Positions 1 to 6,281 of a DNA stretch of 45,663 bases are shown piece after piece. Origin of the DNA: Bacillota bacterium (GTDB lineage: Bacteria > Bacillota > Bacilli > Alicyclobacillales > SLC66); the NCBI GenBank assembly GCA_021821225.1, contig JAKACR010000003.1, positions 1 to 45,663 on the forward strand. Reading direction: 5' to 3'. The notes below the pieces were generated by a model. It was not told the origin of the DNA. It was given only the letters and a program-made list of their open reading frames with translations, and searched no databases. Numbering within the stretch: position 1 is the stretch's first letter; the number at the start of each line of letters is the position of its first letter. A program made the translations under genes and the position numbers.

Positions 1-334
1 CGTAAGACTCGCTCTTCACCCGCGCAGGGAAACAGCCCATTTTGGAGGCTCTGCACGCTCATTGATGGCAAGCATTGATCCTGATAAGCCCAAATCATCT
101 CCAGCACCCTTTAGACATTGATACGTCCATCTGATTGACTAGATACAGGCGTAACAAATTGCCAACTCGGACAATTCTCCGAAGGTGTCACAATTCGCTT
201 CCTTCAGTTGAGTTCCGATTGAGGGACGCGACAGGTGTCACAAGGACGACCTCGTTCTCGGTGTCCCAACTGAGGGCGACGGAATCGGACAATCCGCGAC
301 TCTCATAAACCACTATGAGGGGGCAACGGAGGCT
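1..334. other. left-edge region without a confident gene
   Basis: No convincing gene is visible. A plus-strand frame is open from the window edge to about position 121 (reading ends in APFRH) and could be the tail of a gene starting outside, but it resembles nothing I know. None of the minus-strand frames matches the 3' half of sigK. The region contains two TGTCACAA motifs (186-193 and 236-243) and a 6-bp inverted repeat CTCATA/TATGAG at 302-319, probably regulatory for the genes that follow. Confidence 0.4.
186..243 (+). promoter_or_regulatory. paired TGTCACAA motifs upstream of the recombinase
   Basis: Two exact TGTCACAA octamers lie 50 bp apart (186-193 and 236-243). The same octamer, or a one-base variant, recurs ahead of other gene groups in this element (2114, 2158, 4924, 5732, 5776, 6194), usually just after a terminator hairpin. 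A regulatory role is inferred from this placement; the binding protein is unknown. Confidence 0.4.
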
Positions 335-562
335 ATGGGGTTCAACGTGACTATCGTCGAGGGCGAGTTGGCAAAGGAACGTCTCGCCGAAGTTTACCGA
401 TATATGCGAGAACGTTACGCCGAACATTCAAGCAATCAGAAGGGAGACGGCAACGATGACAACGGCGGTATATGCGAGAGTATCGACGGACGAGCAAGCA
501 AAGAGCGGCTACGGACTGTCGGCACAGATTCGTCAGTGCAGGGCGAAGGCAAGAACGAATGA
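335..562 (+). CDS. small hypothetical protein overlapping the recombinase start
   Basis: The first 35 or so residues (GFNVTIVEGELAKERL...YRYMRERYAE) read like a real helical protein. The rest overlaps the recombinase gene in another frame and reads like a shadow of it. A GGAGG lies only 2 nt before the ATG, which is unusually close. The frame stays open upstream to about position 212 without a good start codon. It may be a short gene coupled to the recombinase, or the end of a decayed one. Function unknown. Confidence 0.35.
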   Translation: MGFNVTIVEGELAKERLAEVYRYMRERYAEHSSNQKGDGNDDNGGICESIDGRASKERLRTVGTDSSVQGEGKNE

Positions 563-1949
563 TGTACTCGAATACGTTGATGAAGGCATAAGTGGTCAAT
601 TCCTCGACCGTCCAGCCATGAACAAACTTCGTCAAGACTTGAAAAATGGTCTTATTGATAAGGTAGTGTGCCTTGCTCCCGACCGTCTTGCAAGGGATTC
701 AACAAATGCAAGCATCATCCTGAAAGAGATATTGTTTCGGTCAAAAATCGAGTTCGTGAATACCAACTTTGAAGATAGTGCCATTGGCATGTTCAACTTT
801 CAAATTCTTGCCGCCGTCGCCGAACTTGAAAAAGCGACAATCAATGAACGCATGACTCGCGGACGACGTGAAAAGGCTCGACAAGGTAAAATCGTGAGTC
901 CATACAAGATTTACGGTTACGATTTTGACAAGGAGACGAGTCAACTTGTAATCAATGAGGACGAAGCAACCACTGTCCGATTTATCTTCGATTCATTCAC
1001 GAATGGAATGGGTATCAATGGCGTTGCAAAGCGATTGAACGAACTCAACGTCCCGACGAAGAAAGGTGTGGGCGTTTGGCATAAGGAAACGGTTCGGCAA
1101 ATGCTCCATCAGACCGCGTATGCTGGGACGTTTTATCATAACAAGTGGAATACCGAAGGTATGCTTGGCAATAAGTATCGTCAGGACGACGACAAAGTTC
1201 CTGTTCGTATCCGGGACAAGTCTGAATGGATACCTGTGCCTTGCCCCGTTATTGTTGAACAGAGACAATGGGACTATGCACAACGTTTGCTCGAAGATGC
1301 ACGTCGGAGGTTCAACAATATGGGACGGAATCATTATCTATTGTCCGGCATGATTCGGTGTGGCGATTGCGGAAACACAATGACCGGACGCAAGGCGAAG
1401 AACTGGGGAAAATATGTGTTCCAGTACACTGACATCAAGAATCAGACTGGGACAAAGAATCGAGGCTGTGGCGTGACTGTTCCACGCGACGACATCGAGG
1501 AACAAGTGTGGCAGACCGTTCACGGCTGGATTGAATCATACTCTGCTACTGGTGAACTGGCGGCCACCGCCGAAGCGTCTCCGTCGTTCGAGCAGACTGA
1601 ACTCGAACTCGTTGAACGCCAACTCGCCGACATCAAGAAAAAGCGTACTCGCTTTGTCAAAATGCTTGCCAGTGCTGACGATGAACTCAGTATTGAGGAT
1701 GAAATCAATGAACAACTTCGCGAGTTGACGAAGCAGGAAAGGCAACTTCTCGACCGTCAGAGCAAACTCGAACAGGCAAAGACCGTTCAACTCGACAGTG
1801 AGCAGAGAAACGCTACGTTGCAGGACGTTGTTGAATACCTCTCGGCTCACGATGTCCTCGGATTCGATGATAAACAGTGGATTGTTCGTAAACTGGTTCG
1901 AGAGGTTCGTGTGTTCAAGAACGGCGACGTGCAGATTCACACGTTTTGA
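456..1949 (+). CDS. large serine recombinase, SpoIVCA/CisA-like
   Basis: At 497 aa it is nearly the size of B. subtilis SpoIVCA (about 500 aa). The N-terminal resolvase domain (roughly 1-145) starts with YARVST, giving Ser10 as the predicted nucleophile, and contains the arginine-rich DRLARD segment. A recombinase domain follows (about 165-270), then a CxxC zinc-ribbon start (Cys302, Cys305) with only one further clear cysteine (Cys338), then a long coiled coil (about 375-455), the usual large-serine-recombinase layout. A Shine-Dalgarno AAGGGAG lies about 9 nt before the ATG. Its family and its place inside an insertion that splits sigK make it the likely excisionase that rebuilds sigK in the mother cell. 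That role is inferred; an ordinary prophage integrase is the alternative. Confidence 0.9.
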   Translation: MTTAVYARVSTDEQAKSGYGLSAQIRQCRAKARTNDVLEYVDEGISGQFLDRPAMNKLRQDLKNGLIDKVVCLAPDRLARDSTNASIILKEILFRSKIEFVNTNFEDSAIGMFNFQILAAVAELEKATINERMTRGRREKARQGKIVSPYKIYGYDFDKETSQLVINEDEATTVRFIFDSFTNGMGINGVAKRLNELNVPTKKGVGVWHKETVRQMLHQTAYAGTFYHNKWNTEGMLGNKYRQDDDKVPVRIRDKSEWIPVPCPVIVEQRQWDYAQRLLEDARRRFNNMGRNHYLLSGMIRCGDCGNTMTGRKAKNWGKYVFQYTDIKNQTGTKNRGCGVTVPRDDIEEQVWQTVHGWIESYSATGELAATAEASPSFEQTELELVERQLADIKKKRTRFVKMLASADDELSIEDEINEQLRELTKQERQLLDRQSKLEQAKTVQLDSEQRNATLQDVVEYLSAHDVLGFDDKQWIVRKLVREVRVFKNGDVQIHTF

Positions 1950-2034
1950 GTCGGCTTAACCATAGACCTCACTAGAAACTCTATCCATCAATAGCACTTT
2001 AGTGGTAAAAATCACGTTTTCCACGCAGAATTTG

Positions 2035-2059
2035 TGCCCTACTATACCTAGGGCAGCTT
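2035..2059 (+). terminator. hairpin after the recombinase
   Basis: A perfect 7-bp stem (TGCCCTA/TAGGGCA, 7-nt loop) is followed by a short GCTTTT. It is a weak terminator candidate 85 nt after the recombinase stop codon and just ahead of a stronger one. Confidence 0.4.
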
Positions 2060-2070
2060 TTCAAACGAAG

Positions 2071-2102
2071 GAGTTCGACGCATGTCGTCGGGCTCTTTTT
2101 TT
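2071..2102 (+). terminator. Rho-independent terminator
   Basis: A 10-bp stem (GAGTTCGACG paired with CGTCGGGCTC, two G-U pairs, 5-nt loop) runs straight into seven T residues. This ends the recombinase transcript and separates it from the phage-like gene group that follows. A 25-codon frame starting inside the loop is explained by this hairpin. Confidence 0.85.
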
Positions 2103-2113
2103 GTGGTATTGAC

Positions 2114-2170
2114 TGTCACAACGTCGATTGATTTATCGGTGCACGAGATAGAGGGCTAGTCACAAACGGC
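2114..2170 (+). promoter_or_regulatory. leader block with paired TGTCACAA motifs (copy B)
   Basis: It runs from TGTCACAA (2114) to AGTCACAA (2158), 44 bp apart. Between them it shares TCGGTG, GATA and GGGCT with the block at 5732-5790, where the spacing is also 44 bp. It sits 12 bp after a terminator and ahead of the gene run 2250-4859. It is probably a promoter or operator region; which sigma factor or repressor reads it cannot be told. Confidence 0.45.
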
Positions 2171-2249
2171 AAGCTCTCGGCGAGTTCATGATAGGACGCT
2201 TCCACGAATTACGTGGATCGTACTCAAATTTCAGAGGGGAGAGGATGAA

Positions 2250-2396
2250 GTGCCGAACGCAGTTGAACCGAGGATTCGACAGGCTCTTATCGACATGGGA
2301 CTCAGCGAGAGGTTGATTGATGAGTGTCAGTCTATCGTCGAACACTGGCTGGTTGAGAAACGTCGGCAAGCGAAAGGCGGTGTGAATCGTGGCTGA
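2250..2396 (+). CDS. small hypothetical protein (48 aa)
   Basis: A GTG start is preceded by a strong GAGGGGAGAGG ribosome-binding site, and the stop codon overlaps the start of the next gene by 8 bp (2389-2396), so the two are probably translationally coupled. The product is charged and helical (starts PNAVEPRIRQALIDMGL). No homologue is recognised. It heads a compact run of five or six phage-like genes reading in the same direction, so a role linked to the HTH protein encoded next is plausible but unproven. Confidence 0.65.
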   Translation: MPNAVEPRIRQALIDMGLSERLIDECQSIVEHWLVEKRRQAKGGVNRG

Positions 2397-3228
2397 CCAG
2401 AAACCTGTTCAACGAAAGCCGGACTGGATGAAGGCAAATGAGCGTGGCGAACTGACTCCGCAACAAATGGAAGCGGCGGCTCTGTGTATGACAATGCACA
2501 CGACGAAGATGACGTACACCGAGATTGCGAAGCAAGTCGGCATCAGTCGTCGTCAATTGCAAACGTGGCGTGAACTTCCGGCGTTCATTGAGTATCAGAA
2601 GGAACGCTACGTCTCCATTTTGGACGAGGCGGCTGTGGAGGTTTTCAACACCGTGAACCGCAAAGCTACCGCAGGGCATATCGAGTTCGTGAAGTTGTGG
2701 TTCACACTTCAAGGCTACGCGGTCAATCCGGCTCCGGTGCAGATTGCGAACGTGGTCAATTCCAATGTAGACGACACGCAGAAAAGGATTCAGGACTATG
2801 AAGCACAACTGCGTGCGTTGCCGGAGCAAGAATATTATAACGACTACCTCGACGAGACACGGAACATGACAGACCAAACCGAAATCGCGAGGATGGCACA
2901 GGTAAGGCTGGCGAAGGCTCAACTCGACGAAATGGATTGGAGCGAGTTCCGAGACACCGAACTGATGGAACTCATTGAACTCGCGAATCAGAAGTTCGGT
3001 GCATATTCCCGGCAGATTGATGAGTTCCGCAAATTCCTCAATAGAAGCGAAAGTTCGATGTCAAGAACCAAGTTCCGCGAACTGGTCAAATCGCTGAGAG
3101 ACGATTTTGAACGCGGTGTGATTGACGTGCAATCCGTGCTGGCTGAGAACGACAATCTCGACAAGGACGAGCAAGTCCGGCGGCTGACGAACGCCGTGAA
3201 ATGCAAACCGCCAAAGGGGAGTGATTGA
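2389..3228 (+). CDS. HTH protein, phage terminase-small-subunit-like
   Basis: 279 aa with a GTG start. Residues about 42-62 (TYTEIAKQVGISRRQLQTWR) form a helix-turn-helix of the type found in phage terminase small subunits and insertion-element transposases. The following FVKLWFTLQGY stretch resembles the segment after that HTH in such phage proteins. The remainder is charged and largely helical. No terminase large subunit, portal or capsid gene is present, so DNA packaging is unlikely here; a DNA-binding or regulatory role fits better. It overlaps the upstream small gene by 8 bp and abuts the next gene directly. Confidence 0.6.
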   Translation: MADQKPVQRKPDWMKANERGELTPQQMEAAALCMTMHTTKMTYTEIAKQVGISRRQLQTWRELPAFIEYQKERYVSILDEAAVEVFNTVNRKATAGHIEFVKLWFTLQGYAVNPAPVQIANVVNSNVDDTQKRIQDYEAQLRALPEQEYYNDYLDETRNMTDQTEIARMAQVRLAKAQLDEMDWSEFRDTELMELIELANQKFGAYSRQIDEFRKFLNRSESSMSRTKFRELVKSLRDDFERGVIDVQSVLAENDNLDKDEQVRRLTNAVKCKPPKGSD

Positions 3229-3792
3229 ATGGCGACGCACTTCAGGATAGGCCGGACGACGTATTCGATTCACTTCACCGAGGACGAGAAGGCGAATGTA
3301 CGCGAATATCTGCTCCGCGTCACCGATAAGGACTATCGGCACTGGCTATCTGATAGAGAACTCGCCTACGTCCTGTTTATTGGATTGCACAGGAAGAACA
3401 ACGTCAACTCGGTCAAGCAAGCCTCTCGAATACTGTCCGGCGAATACGAAGTCGAGGGCGGTGTGCGGAAACTGGTGGAACGCATCGCGAAGGCTTGGGG
3501 TAACTGTCCGCCACGGGTTGTTCGTCGTTCGTATGACGGAAAAGTCTTTGTCTCGTATATGCAAGCGAATACCGCCGACACAATGCTTGACGGACTTGCA
3601 GTCCCGGTCGCAAGGGGCGAACGGCGGCAGAGACTGAACTCGCTTGCAGAATTTCGACCGATGCTATCTGTGAGCATAAAATCCGGGGAAATCACGTTGG
3701 ACGAACGTGCAACAATGCTCCGTTCGCCGGGATATACCGCCGTTCAGCAAGTTGAACTATCACAAAATCGAGAAGGGAATGGAGAAAAATGA
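3229..3792 (+). CDS. hypothetical protein
   Basis: 187 aa, starting one base after the previous stop codon and overlapping the next gene by 4 bp (ATGA), so it belongs to the same operon. It is basic and soluble, with no signal peptide or membrane segment. The N-terminal half (TTYSIHFTEDEKANVREYLL) looks like an alpha/beta fold, and the C-terminal third is low in hydrophobics. I do not recognise a family and assign no function. Confidence 0.7.
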   Translation: MATHFRIGRTTYSIHFTEDEKANVREYLLRVTDKDYRHWLSDRELAYVLFIGLHRKNNVNSVKQASRILSGEYEVEGGVRKLVERIAKAWGNCPPRVVRRSYDGKVFVSYMQANTADTMLDGLAVPVARGERRQRLNSLAEFRPMLSVSIKSGEITLDERATMLRSPGYTAVQQVELSQNREGNGEK

Positions 3793-4469
3793 AGCAACTC
3801 GAAAAGTATCGTCGCGAGGAAGCAAGACTGTCCGAGAGGCTTGAACCCACTCGTCACCACTTGAAAGAACTCGTCGACAAACGTGACCGCTTGCAACAGG
3901 GGAATGAAGTTGTCATGGAAAGGTTCAATCGTGGCGACTGTGAAATGAAGGACGTTCTCGACTCGAAACGCAAATTGCAGTCTGTCAGCGATGAAATAAA
4001 CGAGGTTCGTTCATTTTTGGCATCGGCTGAACAGGCAATCCGTGACCAACTCAAAGGTCTGCTCAGTGGACTTGAACGCGAACTTGGTCGCGAAGTTGCA
4101 GAGACGAGCGAACGTATCCAGTCACAGGCTGACGCTCTTAAACGTTCTCGTGCCGAATTGTTGATTCTGCTGGCAAAGTTCCACGACGAGGCAATAAACG
4201 AGAACTACGCCGAAGTAGCCAATATTTTTCAGAGCCACGGTGAAACGCTTCGCGTCCGCAACGATGTTCCAACGTTGAACCTGTTCTTCTCCGGTGCAGG
4301 AGTCGATAAACACGTCTTGCCGACAGAGCAAGAAATGACGAGAGCGTATAAAGGCGGTTTTCTGCCAGATTGGATTCGCTGGTTCGCCGTGAGTGGACAG
4401 ATAGTTGAGAACAATCTAGCGTCTCGGTTGCTCAAAGAATGGCTCGAAGAACAGAAGAAGGGACAGTGA
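3789..4469 (+). CDS. coiled-coil hypothetical protein
   Basis: 226 aa. The first 145 residues are almost entirely charged heptad-like helices (EARLSERLEPTRHHLKEL...), consistent with a long coiled coil. The remaining 80 residues form a small domain ending in a basic/acidic tail (WLEEQKKGQ). Its ATG overlaps the previous stop (ATGA). An AGAAGGGAATGGAG ribosome-binding region is present. Family and function are unknown; it may scaffold a complex with products of the same operon. Confidence 0.65.
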   Translation: MKQLEKYRREEARLSERLEPTRHHLKELVDKRDRLQQGNEVVMERFNRGDCEMKDVLDSKRKLQSVSDEINEVRSFLASAEQAIRDQLKGLLSGLERELGREVAETSERIQSQADALKRSRAELLILLAKFHDEAINENYAEVANIFQSHGETLRVRNDVPTLNLFFSGAGVDKHVLPTEQEMTRAYKGGFLPDWIRWFAVSGQIVENNLASRLLKEWLEEQKKGQ

Positions 4470-4475
4470 TTGCAG

Positions 4476-4676
4476 ATGGCAGAAGAAAAGACCGCTCGTG
4501 ACCTTCTTCGTGAAGCCTACGCTCCGAAACAGGACAAGCCGGGTACGAAGCCGGACATTGACCCGGAGACGGATACGGATACGGAGACGGACGACAATCG
4601 TACCGAGGATTCCCCGGAACTGGCGAGTCCATTCTTGTACCTTCGCAAAGGGTACGAACAACACGGAGAGGACTGA
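4476..4676 (+). CDS. acidic small hypothetical protein
   Basis: 66 aa from the ATG at 4476; a TTG at 4470, immediately after the previous stop, would add two residues. The centre is a low-complexity acidic stretch (DPETDTDTETDD) encoded by short GGATAC/GGAGAC-type DNA repeats and therefore prone to slippage. The ends look structured (ARDLLREAYAP; PFLYLRKGYEQ). It is the fifth gene of the same tightly packed operon. No function recognised. Confidence 0.55.
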   Translation: MAEEKTARDLLREAYAPKQDKPGTKPDIDPETDTDTETDDNRTEDSPELASPFLYLRKGYEQHGED

Positions 4677-4682
4677 ACCTCT

Positions 4683-4859
4683 ATGCCGCGTCGAACTTAT
4701 CGCAAACCGAAGTCTCGACTGTTACGGGGTTCAGCCGCACGTCATCACGAACTCGTGACCGTCTGGGAGCGAGGCGAACATTATCTTCGGGAAGTCTTTG
4801 ATTTTCCTACTCGCAGACTGTACACGAACTACCGAGGACAAAAGTCAAATCAACGGTGA
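4683..4859 (+). CDS. small basic protein (58 aa)
   Basis: It starts 6 bp after the preceding stop codon and ends 17 bp before a strong terminator, so it closes the operon. It is strongly basic (starts MPRRTYRKPKSRLLRG), suggesting nucleic-acid binding, and complements the acidic protein encoded immediately upstream. Size, phase and placement support a real gene, but no family is recognised. A co-folding pair with its acidic neighbour is possible; this is speculation. Confidence 0.55.
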   Translation: MPRRTYRKPKSRLLRGSAARHHELVTVWERGEHYLREVFDFPTRRLYTNYRGQKSNQR

Positions 4860-4876
4860 ACGAGTTATCGCAAGGA

Positions 4877-4909
4877 GTCCGGCTGGGAGCAATCCCGGTC
4901 GGGCTTTTT
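4877..4909 (+). terminator. Rho-independent terminator
   Basis: A 12-bp stem (GTCCGGCTGGGA paired with TCCCGGTCGGGC, with G-U pairs) is capped by a GCAA tetraloop and followed by TTTTT. It ends the 2250-4859 operon. Confidence 0.88.
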
Positions 4910-4923
4910 CATGTGTCCCGGAA

Positions 4924-4931
4924 TGTCACAA
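4924..4931 (+). promoter_or_regulatory. TGTCACAA motif
   Basis: An exact octamer 15 bp after a terminator and 30 bp before the ATG of the zinc-ribbon gene at 4961, where an operator or promoter element would sit. Confidence 0.35.
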
Positions 4932-4960
4932 GTCAAACAACATGAAAGGAAGGTCATGAC

Positions 4961-5119
4961 ATGAAAAAACGGTGTGCAAAGTGTCGCATTGGAAAGCCAT
5001 TCAACGAGTTTTCACCGGACAAGGGACAGCTTGACGGACATCATGCTTATTGCAAGAAGTGTCGTGCTGACTACCGTCGTACCAAGTATCACAAAGACAA
5101 GGGAGGCGACAAATCATGA
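4961..5119 (+). CDS. small zinc-ribbon protein (52 aa)
   Basis: The product carries two CxxC pairs (CAKC near residue 5 and CKKC near residue 31) and is very basic, resembling the small zinc-binding proteins often found near HNH nucleases in phages. AAAGGAAGG lies about 10 nt before the ATG. The stop codon overlaps the next start (ATGA), giving translational coupling. No nuclease motif is present; nucleic-acid binding is the likely role. Confidence 0.7.
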   Translation: MKKRCAKCRIGKPFNEFSPDKGQLDGHHAYCKKCRADYRRTKYHKDKGGDKS

Positions 5120-5523
5120 CGTGGCAAGATTCAAAGATGCAAGCCGAAGTCAGACGTACCGTCAAGGCTCACTGTGCGAACTTCAAAGACGGGGGCTGCC
5201 TCCTTCTGGACGGTATGCCTTGCCTCCTGTTCCGTGAACTTATGGACGGACAGGAGCCGAACCGCTGTACGTGGTTCGAGGACGCTGTTCTCGCAAATAG
5301 TCCGGCACTCGAAGTCGAATACAACCGGAAGCTGGCGGCATATCTCGGCGAGGACACAACGGTGAAACAGGACACGGCGAAGTGTCAAAGATGTCGGAAG
5401 CCGTTTGTGAAGAAAAGCAACTCTGCAAAATTCTGTGACGAATGCAAGGTAATCGAGTACCGAAGATCCAAGGCGAAAGCCTCTCGTCAGTACCGTCGTC
5501 GAAAGGCATCAAAAACGTCATAA
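5116..5523 (+). CDS. cysteine-rich VLP-like protein with C-terminal zinc finger
   Basis: 135 aa. The N-terminal half (CANFKDGGCLLLDGMPCLL...CTWF) has the cysteine spacing and CLLLDG core of the Cys-rich VLP family, carried by Firmicute mobile elements. The C-terminal part adds CQRC...FCDEC, a four-cysteine zinc knuckle, followed by a basic tail. It is coupled to the upstream zinc-ribbon gene through ATGA. The family's molecular role is not established as far as I know; DNA or RNA binding is inferred. Confidence 0.65.
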   Translation: MTWQDSKMQAEVRRTVKAHCANFKDGGCLLLDGMPCLLFRELMDGQEPNRCTWFEDAVLANSPALEVEYNRKLAAYLGEDTTVKQDTAKCQRCRKPFVKKSNSAKFCDECKVIEYRRSKAKASRQYRRRKASKTS

Positions 5524-5843
5524 AATAGCCTCTGAAAAATGCCGTCAAATCAACCTTTTTTGAGGGTGATTTTGAGGCGGTAAGGTGTTTGTACATGAAC
5601 CGCAAAACGTCATAGAGAGTTTCAACCGTCTACAACGCCGTTTCGTGTAGCCATGTGGACGGCTTATTTGTCATGACATAGCTCTGCACCTGAAATGGGC
5701 GGCGGATTCTAACGCTTCCTTCCTCTTCATGTGTCACACTCTCGCCGCTCATGTCGGTGTACCGGATACAAGGGCTGTCACAAATGACGCAAGTAACGAG
5801 ATAGTCCTGAACGCAAGACCAAAACAAACCGGGAGGAATCAAC
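5524..5843 (+). other. 320-bp intergenic region with long imperfect inverted repeat
   Basis: No gene of convincing length is seen. At about 5540-5580 an imperfect inverted repeat with a T-rich loop pairs GCCGTCAAATCAACC with GGGTGATTTTGAGGCGG. It may end transcription from 5523. The second half holds the paired TGTCACA leader block described separately. An AACCGGGAGGAATC ribosome-binding site precedes the ATG at 5844. Confidence 0.5.
5732..5790 (+). promoter_or_regulatory. leader block with paired TGTCACA motifs (copy A)
   Basis: TGTCACAC (5732) and TGTCACAA (5776) are 44 bp apart, as in the block at 2114-2170. The internal pieces TCGGTG, GATA and GGGCT and the flank CACAAA..G.CAAG are shared, so the two blocks are homologous. 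It precedes the gene at 5844. It is probably a promoter/operator. Confidence 0.45.
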
Positions 5844-6143
5844 ATGACGACGACGTTGACGAATGCGGAACGAATGAAGGCGAATGGGTTCACGGTCAAG
5901 ACTGAGGACTTGGAGTTCATTATGCCCACCGATGATGACGAATATCTCGTGTGGGTCGGCGGTGACATGGAAATGACAGACTTTGGAGTGGCGTTATTCT
6001 ATCACGACAAACCGACTGACGGACTCTACATCGTGAAGAAGGACAGAACCGTAGTTAAAGTCGAGTTGGAAGTAGCCAGAGCAATCGGCCAGTTTAAGGA
6101 CTTTCTCGACTACCTTTTCGAGGACGAGGACGCCGAAGATTGA
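5844..6143 (+). CDS. acidic hypothetical protein
   Basis: 99 aa, strongly acidic with an EDEDAED tail; the middle (EYLVWVGGDMEMTDFGVALFYHDKPTDGLYIV) looks like a compact beta-rich domain. A good GGGAGGAATC ribosome-binding site precedes the ATG. It is flanked by the duplicated TGTCACA leader and by a terminator at 6166-6190, so it is probably monocistronic. Small acidic proteins in such elements can be DNA mimics or anti-defence factors, but nothing in the sequence proves that here. Confidence 0.65.
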   Translation: MTTTLTNAERMKANGFTVKTEDLEFIMPTDDDEYLVWVGGDMEMTDFGVALFYHDKPTDGLYIVKKDRTVVKVELEVARAIGQFKDFLDYLFEDEDAED

Positions 6144-6165
6144 CGTGTGGTTGATGCAAGCATGG

Positions 6166-6190
6166 GGGCGGAGGCTGTGTCCGCTCTTTT
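6166..6190 (+). terminator. Rho-independent terminator followed by a TGTCACA motif
   Basis: The 7-bp stem GGGCGGA/TCCGCTC (one G-U pair, 7-nt loop) is followed by TTTT. Four bases later TGTCACAG (6194-6201) begins the leader of the helicase-like gene, repeating the terminator-then-motif order seen elsewhere in the element. Confidence 0.65.
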
Positions 6191-6281
6191 CCATGTCACA
6201 GGACGGAAGTTTTTCAAGTGTACAAGGTGTGGGGCAAAGTCTGCTCTGCAAATACACGAACCGAAAGGATGAACTTGAATC

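Noticed and set aside
56..66. CTCATT at the left edge as the second attachment site
   Set aside because: Read on the minus strand, the sequence beyond AATGA does not encode sigma-K region 2.4 or 4 and meets a stop after 15 codons, so the true left junction is probably outside the window.
2082..2159. 25-codon frame after an AAGGAG
   Set aside because: It starts in the loop of a strong Rho-independent terminator and runs through its T tract.
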